Origin: Pseudomonadota bacterium
GTDB taxonomy: Bacteria; Pseudomonadota; Gammaproteobacteria; Burkholderiales; Rhodocyclaceae
Reading direction: 5' to 3'
Length of the DNA: 9,828 nt
Assembly (NCBI GenBank): GCA_030917225.1
Contig: JAUPVD010000012.1
Location: 1-9,828, forward strand
The first letter of the stretch is position 1; every line of letters starts with the position of its first letter. Made by a program: the position numbers and the translations under genes. The notes under the pieces are model-generated. The model was not told where the DNA came from. It worked only from the letters and a program-made list of their open reading frames with translations, and ran no database searches. Below are positions 5,531-9,828 of the stretch, in pieces.

Positions 5531-6586
5531 ATGAATTACAGTGCCGCCCGCCGACAGATTGCCGCCTGGCTTTTCGCCTGTAGCGCCATGGTCTTTGCCA
5601 TTCTCGTGGTCGGCGGTGTGACCCGATTGACGCATTCCGGCCTCTCGATTGTCGAATGGCAACCGATTGTCGGCGTCATTCCACCGCTGAATCAGGTGGA
5701 ATGGGAAGAAACCTTCGATAAATACAAGAAAACTCCGGAATACCAGCAGGTTAACCACCAGATGTCGCTGGATGAATTCAAGGGGATTTTTTACTGGGAA
5801 TATTGGCACCGGGTGCTTGGCCGCCTGATCGGCGTTGCTTTTTTCGTGCCTTTTCTCTATTTCTGGCTGCGCAAGAAGATCGAGCCGGGATTGACGCCGA
5901 AACTGCTGGGAATCTTCCTCCTCGGCGGCCTGCAGGGTGGCATGGGCTGGTACATGGTGAAAAGCGGGCTGGTCGATGACCCCCGGGTCAGTCAGTACCG
6001 GCTGACGGCGCATCTGTCGATTGCCTTCCTGATCTTCATTTCGATGATGTGGGTGGCGCTTGGCCTGGTGGCCGAGCGGGCGCGCTCAAGCGCAGATGCT
6101 GCGCTGCGCAAAATGCAAAGGGTCGGTTTCTGGCTGTGCATCCTGGTCGGCTACATGGTGGTGACTGGCGGTTTTGTTGCCGGCATTCGTGCGGGCAAGG
6201 CCTACAACACCTTCCCTCTGATGAACGGCCACATTGTTCCACCCGAAATCTTCATGATCGATCCGTGGTACCTGAATTTCTTCAACAACATGGCGACGAC
6301 CCAGTTCAATCACCGTCTGGGTGCCTGGCTGCTGGCCTTCATCGTGCCGTGGTTCTGGTACCGCCTGCGTGCAACGCCAGTTTCGGTGCGTGCGCGTAAC
6401 GTTGCCACGCTGCTGCTGCTGGTGCTCGCTGCGCAGATCACGCTCGGCATTGCCACCCTGCTGATGGCCGTGCCGGTGCCACTGGGGGCAGCGCATCAGG
6501 GCGGTGCGATGGTCGTGTTCTGCATTCTGCTCTGGCTCAATCACGAGATTCGGGTAGCCGCACCGGCGACCGGCCTGCGGCAATGA
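5531..6586 (+). CDS. ctaA: Heme A synthase, COX15/CtaA family
   Basis: CtaA oxidises the C8 methyl of heme O to a formyl group, making heme A in the inner membrane. The protein is 351 aa, the usual length for the proteobacterial/mitochondrial COX15 type. All hallmark segments are present: GGVTRLTHSGLSIVEWQP (28-45), EYWHR (H93), LQGGMGWYMVKSGL, YRLTAHL (H161), GGFVAGIRAGKAYNTFPLMN (213-232), QFNHR (H261) and GAAHQGG (H322). The four histidines are the expected heme ligands. Eight helices are predicted. As in this COX15 type, the paired Cys motifs of Bacillus CtaA are absent. The start at ATG 5531 (MNYSAARR) is preferred over a reading from 5453 because the TATAAT at 5494 would lie inside the longer one. 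It diverges from the oxidase operon and overlaps the next gene by ATGA. Confidence 0.96.
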   Translation: MNYSAARRQIAAWLFACSAMVFAILVVGGVTRLTHSGLSIVEWQPIVGVIPPLNQVEWEETFDKYKKTPEYQQVNHQMSLDEFKGIFYWEYWHRVLGRLIGVAFFVPFLYFWLRKKIEPGLTPKLLGIFLLGGLQGGMGWYMVKSGLVDDPRVSQYRLTAHLSIAFLIFISMMWVALGLVAERARSSADAALRKMQRVGFWLCILVGYMVVTGGFVAGIRAGKAYNTFPLMNGHIVPPEIFMIDPWYLNFFNNMATTQFNHRLGAWLLAFIVPWFWYRLRATPVSVRARNVATLLLLVLAAQITLGIATLLMAVPVPLGAAHQGGAMVVFCILLWLNHEIRVAAPATGLRQ

Positions 6587-7497
6587 CCCCGGTGGATGCC
6601 CGCCTGCGCCAGATTCGCATGCTGGCGCTGCTGATCTGCGCGCTTTCTTTGCTGGTGGTTGCCGTCAGCGCCTGGTTGCGCCTCGATGCGGCCGGTATCG
6701 GCTGTGCGCCGTGGCCGGAGTGCTACGCGCGCTTGCTGACGGCCGATCCCTCGCCGCTGCATTACGGGTTTGCCCGCCTGCTGCACCGTGCGGTGGCTTC
6801 CTCGGCGCTGCTGCTGACGCTGTTGCTTGTCTGGCGCTGCCTGCGGCCGCAACCGTTGCAGCCGGCGGCGCGCTACGCGGTACTGCTGCTCCTGCTGATG
6901 CTGGCCCTTTCGGCGCTCGGTTTTGCCAGCGCCGACCCACGCCGTGCGCTGGTGGGTGCGCTCAATATTGTCGGCGGGCTGGGGCTGGTCACCTTTTCAT
7001 GGCGGGTGGCGATGGCAGCCGGAGCCTGCGCACCGGTCTCGACGCCGGTTACAGACCCGTTTCTGCGGATCGGCGTTGGTGTCCTGACATTGGCGGTGCT
7101 GATGGGCGCCTGGCTCGGGGCCACCTATTCGGCCCCGGCCTGTCCGTCGCTGCCCTTCTGCGAAATGAAAGCCTGGAATCTCGCCGAAGGCTTGCGGGCG
7201 CTCGATCCTTTCCAGCGCCTGCAGGCGGCTGCAATGCCTGGCGACGCTGGTGGCACGACGCTGCACCTGCTGCACCGGGGGTCGGCGATTCTGTCGCTGC
7301 TCTTGCTCGGCGGCGTTGCCGCGCGAACTCGCTGGCCTGCTGCGCGGGTTGTTGCGGGGCTGCTGGTCGGGGTGATGCTGCTGGGAATGGTGGCGGTCGC
7401 GTCGGTTGGTAGCGGATTCGAGCTATGGCTGATCGTCGGCCACGGTGCGGCCGCCGCGCTGCTGCTTGCTGCTGTCGCGACGCTGCTGCGTCGCTAG
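6583..7497 (+). CDS. Diverged second COX15/CtaA-like membrane protein
   Basis: This 304-aa protein has about eight helices in two repeated halves, translationally coupled to ctaA by an ATGA overlap. Unlike its neighbour it has two Cys pairs in the extracytoplasmic loops, C41/C47 (GCAPWPEC) and C187/C193 (ACPSLPFC), as in Bacillus-type CtaA. Three of the four expected heme-ligand histidines are recognisable: H68 (LLHRA), H231 (LLHRG) and H287 (VGHGAA). The position normally occupied by His in the fourth helix (AHLLGG in many relatives) reads LNIVGG, with Asn128. Loss of that ligand suggests it no longer performs the full heme A synthase reaction. Heme transfer, a redox or chaperone role beside CtaA, or a specialised synthase are possibilities. 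Composition is extremely Leu/Ala-rich. Family membership is fairly sure; function is unknown. Confidence 0.75.
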   Translation: MTPVDARLRQIRMLALLICALSLLVVAVSAWLRLDAAGIGCAPWPECYARLLTADPSPLHYGFARLLHRAVASSALLLTLLLVWRCLRPQPLQPAARYAVLLLLLMLALSALGFASADPRRALVGALNIVGGLGLVTFSWRVAMAAGACAPVSTPVTDPFLRIGVGVLTLAVLMGAWLGATYSAPACPSLPFCEMKAWNLAEGLRALDPFQRLQAAAMPGDAGGTTLHLLHRGSAILSLLLLGGVAARTRWPAARVVAGLLVGVMLLGMVAVASVGSGFELWLIVGHGAAAALLLAAVATLLRR

Positions 7498-7504
7498 TTG
7501 ATTC

Positions 7505-7534
7505 AACCCTTCCCGGCGTTCGCCGGGAAGGGTT
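7505..7534. terminator. Bidirectional terminator-like hairpin between convergent genes
   Basis: AACCCTTCCCGGC (7505-7517) and its exact complement (7522-7534) form a 13-bp stem with a GTTC loop. It starts 7 bases after the stop of the COX15-like gene and lies 32 bases beyond the stop of the facing PCuAC gene. No long U-run follows on either strand, though the arms end in AA/TT. Its position between two convergent genes makes a shared terminator the best reading. Confidence 0.65.
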
Positions 7535-7566
7535 CAGGCTTCCTGCGTAGCGCGGGGAGCAGCGCG

Positions 7567-8040
7567 TCAGTGCTTGCCGTGAGCGGCAGTGGCCGGCGCT
7601 GCTGTCGTCAAATCGCGAACCTCGGCCTTGATTTCGACGCTCTCGACCTTCTTGTCCTTGCTTTCAACCTGCAGCGTCAGCGGCACGATATCGCCCTTCT
7701 TCAACTGCTGCTTCAGGTCCATCAGCATTACGTGATAACCACCGGGGGCGAGGCTCACCGGCTTGCCGGCAGCGACATCGAGGCGCGGAATGGCGCGCAT
7801 CTTCATGACGCCGCCGTCCATTTTCATCTCGTGGATCTCGGTAACGCCAGCAACCGAGCTGGAGGCGCCGACGATGGTCGTGCCGGCCGGGCTGGAAAGC
7901 TCCATGAAGGCGCCGGTGGCCTTTTGTCCGGCAACGGTGCCGCGTACCCACGGGCTCTTGACGTCAAGATCGGCGGCACTGACGGTGCCAGCGGACAGGG
8001 TAAGCAGGGCGATGGCGAGGTGGGTGCGGTTCAGTTTCAC
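7567..8040 (-). CDS. PCuAC periplasmic copper chaperone
   Basis: PCuAC proteins carry Cu(I) in the periplasm and, in Thermus, load the CuA site of ba3 oxidase subunit II. This 157-aa protein has a signal peptide (about 1-22, cleavage near VSAA-D) and the complete family motif H-x10-M-x21-H-x-M: H70, M81, H103 and M105, spaced exactly. Extra Met residues (EMKM, VMKM) and a C-terminal HGKH may add metal affinity. The start is GTG at 8040, preceded by GGGAG at 6-base spacing; a longer reading from 8115 lacks such a site and would obscure the signal peptide. A TATAAT lies on the same strand at 8085-8080. It is a single-gene unit next to the SCO gene, which fits a joint role in CuA maturation. Confidence 0.92.
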   Translation of the reverse strand: MKLNRTHLAIALLTLSAGTVSAADLDVKSPWVRGTVAGQKATGAFMELSSPAGTTIVGASSSVAGVTEIHEMKMDGGVMKMRAIPRLDVAAGKPVSLAPGGYHVMLMDLKQQLKKGDIVPLTLQVESKDKKVESVEIKAEVRDLTTAAPATAAHGKH

Positions 8041-8079
8041 TTGGGACTCCCGAATGAGTGTAGAAAAATTCGTGCGCCG

Positions 8080-8085
8080 ATTATA
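8080..8085 (-). promoter_or_regulatory. -10 element of the PCuAC gene
   Basis: A perfect TATAAT on the minus strand lies 39 bases before the GTG start, giving a leader of about 33 bases. No convincing -35 is seen at 16-18 bases, and no FNR-type box lies upstream. Confidence 0.5.
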
Positions 8086-8105
8086 GGCGGCGGTCCTGTG
8101 CAGGG

Positions 8106-8126
8106 GCTGCGGCAAAACGCCGCAGC
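8106..8126 (-). terminator. Hairpin downstream of the YdbL-family gene
   Basis: GCTGCGGC (8106-8113) and GCCGCAGC (8119-8126) are perfect 8-base arms around a 5-base loop, 20 bases after the stop of the minus-strand YdbL-family gene and just upstream of the PCuAC promoter. No U-run follows. It is a possible terminator of the SCO-ydbL unit. Confidence 0.45.
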
Positions 8127-8146
8127 GACAGGGTTCGGCTAGCGGA

Positions 8147-8593
8147 TCAGGGCTTCTGGTGCCAGACGCCGTTCTCGTCCTCCAGCCACCAGCCCGACTT
8201 GAACTGCTCGCGCCAACGCTTGGCCATCATCTCGCGCACCACTGGAACCGCCTCCTTGCCGCCATGCGCCTCGGCGATCGCGTAGATCAGCGAGTTCCGG
8301 TCCGGATTTTCCTGGTCGATCGTCTTGCCGGCTGCCTGTCGTACGGTGAGGTGTTGCCGATCCAGTTTTTCCTGGTCGCGAACCTTGACCATGCCGTTGA
8401 TGTCGAGACCCATGATGCCGGCTTCGTAGAAACGGATCAGGCGCGATTGGCGCTGCGCCAGCGAGTGCCTCAACGCCATCACCGCCGGCGTGCCGATGTT
8501 GACGTTGATCTGGTCGGCCGTGGGTGCGGCTCCTGCCGGCAGTGGCAGGCAGGTGCTCAGCAAGGCGAGCAGGAGGATGGCGAGGCGATTCAT
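8147..8593 (-). CDS. YdbL-like (DUF1318) periplasmic protein
   Basis: This 148-aa secreted protein has a signal peptide at about 1-23 (hydrophobic LAILLLALL, cleavage near GAA-P). The mature part carries the pattern I associate with the long form of DUF1318/YdbL proteins: an N-terminal INVNIGTPAVMAL segment, a central run of the type N-x-x-R-x-x-L-Y-x-x-I-A with a following G, and a C-terminal GWW segment ending in NGVWHQKP. No metal-binding motif is obvious, and the molecular role of the family is not established. ATG 8593 is chosen because GGAG lies 6 bases upstream. It follows the SCO lipoprotein gene by 15 bases and is almost certainly co-transcribed, tying it to copper or oxidase biogenesis by context only. 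The usual YdbL neighbours YdbH and YnbE are not visible here. Confidence 0.72.
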   Translation of the reverse strand: MNRLAILLLALLSTCLPLPAGAAPTADQINVNIGTPAVMALRHSLAQRQSRLIRFYEAGIMGLDINGMVKVRDQEKLDRQHLTVRQAAGKTIDQENPDRNSLIYAIAEAHGGKEAVPVVREMMAKRWREQFKSGWWLEDENGVWHQKP

Positions 8594-8608
8594 GGGGGAC
8601 TCCAAAAA

Positions 8609-9190
8609 TTATTTGCCGGCGAGCAGCAGTTTCAGGTCGGCGGCGATATTGGCCGGATCGTCGCCGTGTTTCAGCAGGAGTCGCAGGCGGCCCTGAGGAT
8701 CGAAGGCGTAGCTGCCGGTCGAGTGGTCGATGGTATAGGTGGTCGGTGTGGCACCTGGCACTTTCGCGTAGAAGGCGCGGAAATCCTTGGCAGTGGCTGC
8801 CATGGTCGCATCATCTCCGCGCAGGCCGACGAAACTCGCATTGAACTGCGGCACATACTGAGCCAGCAGTGCCTGCGTATCGCGCGCCGGATCGAGCGTG
8901 GCGAACAGGACCTGAACGCGTGCGGCGTCACCGCCCAACAGCTTCATCGCTTCGTTCATCGTGGCCAGTGTTGTCGGGCAGATGTCCGGGCACTGTGTGT
9001 AACCAAAGAAGAGAACGACGGCCTTGCCCTTGTAGTCGGCCAATTGGCGCGGCGTTCCGGTGTGGTCGGTAAGAGAAAAGTTCTTGCCCCAGTCCACGCC
9101 GGAGATGTCGGTCGACTTGAACGCGGGCGGTTTGTCGCAGCCGCTGATGAGCAGGCCGAAGGCAACGAGACAGGCGAGCAGGAATCTCAT
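8609..9190 (-). CDS. SCO1/SenC-family lipoprotein
   Basis: This copper-binding or thiol-reducing assembly factor for the CuA site is 193 aa, the usual SCO length. The N-terminal signal ends in a lipobox (LLISGC, Cys18), so the protein is probably lipid-anchored at the periplasmic face. The core carries CPDIC (C67/C71, in GYTQCPDICPTTL) and H156 (TIDHSTG), the three canonical SCO metal ligands. ATG 9190 is preferred because it places the lipobox correctly; a longer reading from 9271 would bury it. No strong ribosome binding site is seen. It is the first gene of a unit with the YdbL-family gene and has an FNR-like box upstream. It differs clearly from the other SCO protein in this window, which has a C-terminal membrane anchor, so the two are not a recent duplication. 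Confidence 0.93.
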   Translation of the reverse strand: MRFLLACLVAFGLLISGCDKPPAFKSTDISGVDWGKNFSLTDHTGTPRQLADYKGKAVVLFFGYTQCPDICPTTLATMNEAMKLLGGDAARVQVLFATLDPARDTQALLAQYVPQFNASFVGLRGDDATMAATAKDFRAFYAKVPGATPTTYTIDHSTGSYAFDPQGRLRLLLKHGDDPANIAADLKLLLAGK

Positions 9191-9237
9191 GATCGGGCGA
9201 AACCGGCGCGGGTGAAGTGCCGGCAAAGGGTTGGCAG

Positions 9238-9287
9238 AGGCCACATTATACCGGAGCGCCAATCCTGCCATCCCTGATCGAAGTCAA
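9238..9287 (-). promoter_or_regulatory. FNR/DNR-like box and -10 of the SCO lipoprotein gene
   Basis: On the minus strand TTGACTTCGATCAG (9287-9274) matches 8 of 10 defined bases of TTGAT-N4-ATCAA. A perfect TATAAT follows at 9250-9245, with its upstream edge 30.5 bases from the box centre, the same geometry as the other two boxes in this window. The predicted start is near 9238 with a leader of about 48 bases. The match is weaker than the others but the spacing supports it. Confidence 0.55.
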
Positions 9288-9330
9288 GGATGCAAGGATG
9301 GTCACGGGGGCAGTTGGCGGGCCGACCGGC

Positions 9331-9336
9331 TATACT
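9331..9336 (+). promoter_or_regulatory. -10 element of the NYN-domain gene
   Basis: TATACT (5 of 6 matches) lies 75 bases before the ATG of the NYN-domain gene, giving a leader of about 63 bases. No good -35 is visible at the usual distance. Confidence 0.35.
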
Positions 9337-9405
9337 GCGAGGCGATGCAGAGGTTTCGCCGTTCATGTGCGAAACGATCCGGCAACCCTTACCCCGCGAG
9401 ACAAA

Positions 9406-9828
9406 ATGGCCAATCCCTCCGACACCACCAGCATGGCGCTCTTCTGCGATTTCGAAAACGTCGCTCTTGGCGTGCGTGACGCCAAATACGAAAAATTCGA
9501 TATCAAGCCGGTGCTCGAACGTCTGCTGGCCAAGGGCAGCATCGTCGTCAAGAAAGCCTATTGTGACTGGGATCGCTACAAGGCCTTCAAGGCCACCATG
9601 CACGAGGCCAACTTTGAGCTGATCGAAATCCCGCATGTGCGCCAGTCCGGCAAGAACTCGGCCGACATCCGCATGGTCGTCGACGCGCTCGATCTTTCCT
9701 ACCAGAAAGAACACATCGACACCTTTGTGCTGGTCTCCGGCGACAGCGATTTTTCACCCCTCGTTTCAAAACTCCGCGAGAACGGGCGCTACGTCATCGG
9801 CATGGGCGTGAAGCAATCTTCCTCCGAC
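9406..9828 (+). CDS. NYN-domain (LabA/DUF88) putative ribonuclease, 3' end beyond window
   Basis: NYN domains are PIN-like metal-dependent nucleases, mostly thought to act on RNA. The visible 141 residues cover nearly the whole domain. The first strand carries the acidic motif ALFCDFENV (D15, E17, N18), the middle S-A-D-I-R-M-V-V-D (D87, D93), and the last catalytic segment SGDSDFSPLVSKLRENG (D113, D115), a full set of acidic residues. Relatives often carry a C-terminal OST-HTH/LOTUS domain, which would lie outside this window. ATG 9406 is the first start in frame with the domain; the ribosome binding site (GCGAG) is weak, and ATG 9433 (MALFCDF) is an alternative. It diverges from the SCO unit and has no evident link to respiration. 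Confidence 0.88.
   Translation, partial: MANPSDTTSMALFCDFENVALGVRDAKYEKFDIKPVLERLLAKGSIVVKKAYCDWDRYKAFKATMHEANFELIEIPHVRQSGKNSADIRMVVDALDLSYQKEHIDTFVLVSGDSDFSPLVSKLRENGRYVIGMGVKQSSSD

Noticed and set aside
7496..7506. GTTGATTCAAC as an FNR-type site
   Set aside because: The half-sites are one base apart rather than separated by four bases, and it overlaps a stop codon and a terminator stem rather than a promoter.
7498..8142. 214-codon plus-strand frame opposite the PCuAC gene
   Set aside because: It lies antisense to PCuAC, whose metal motif is exact, and has no start signal or recognisable domain.
1..9828. CRISPR arrays, insertion sequences, tRNA or rRNA genes, attachment sites
   Set aside because: I saw no spaced direct repeats, transposase-like frames, cloverleaf sequences or integrase genes. 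The window reads as a stable chromosomal respiratory cluster.

Overview
The window is GC-rich, densely coded DNA. Gene content and protein style suggest a betaproteobacterium, most likely of the Rhodocyclales (Dechloromonas/Azonexus-like). That placement is an inference from recognised families and could not be tested by a search. Almost everything here belongs to one theme: a heme-copper oxidoreductase, its heme and copper assembly factors, and a partner b-type cytochrome.

Layout. A minus-strand block at 5232-844 encodes a 48-aa single-span subunit, a CuA subunit II, a B-family-like catalytic subunit I, heme O synthase (CtaB) and a membrane-anchored SCO protein. A separately promoted minus-strand cytochrome b runs off the left edge (719-1). 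On the plus strand, CtaA/COX15 (5531-6586) overlaps a second, diverged COX15-like gene (6583-7497). Facing these on the minus strand are a PCuAC periplasmic copper chaperone (8040-7567) and a two-gene unit of an SCO lipoprotein and a YdbL/DUF1318 protein (9190-8147). The right edge holds the start of a plus-strand NYN-domain (LabA/DUF88) gene.

How the genes fit together. CtaB and CtaA make heme O and then heme A. PCuAC and the two SCO proteins fit the known route of copper delivery to CuA, as in Thermus ba3 oxidase. Subunit II carries a complete CuA site. Subunit I has all six metal-ligand histidines, with B-family spacing.

Most notable point. In subunit I the residue four after the helix VI CuB histidine, Tyr in A- and B-family oxidases, is Gln (GHSSQQ). 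No Tyr sits at the C-family helix VII position either. This is the hallmark of the predicted sNOR (NorS/NorY) nitric oxide reductases, whose genes sit beside a SenC/SCO gene in ammonia oxidisers. Three FNR/DNR-type boxes (TTGAT-N4-ATCAA) lie upstream of the oxidase operon, the cytochrome b gene and the SCO lipoprotein gene. Each is spaced from a -10 hexamer as in a class II activated promoter. Together this suggests a low-oxygen or NO-induced respiratory module rather than a housekeeping aerobic oxidase. The linked heme A genes leave a true O2 reductase open.
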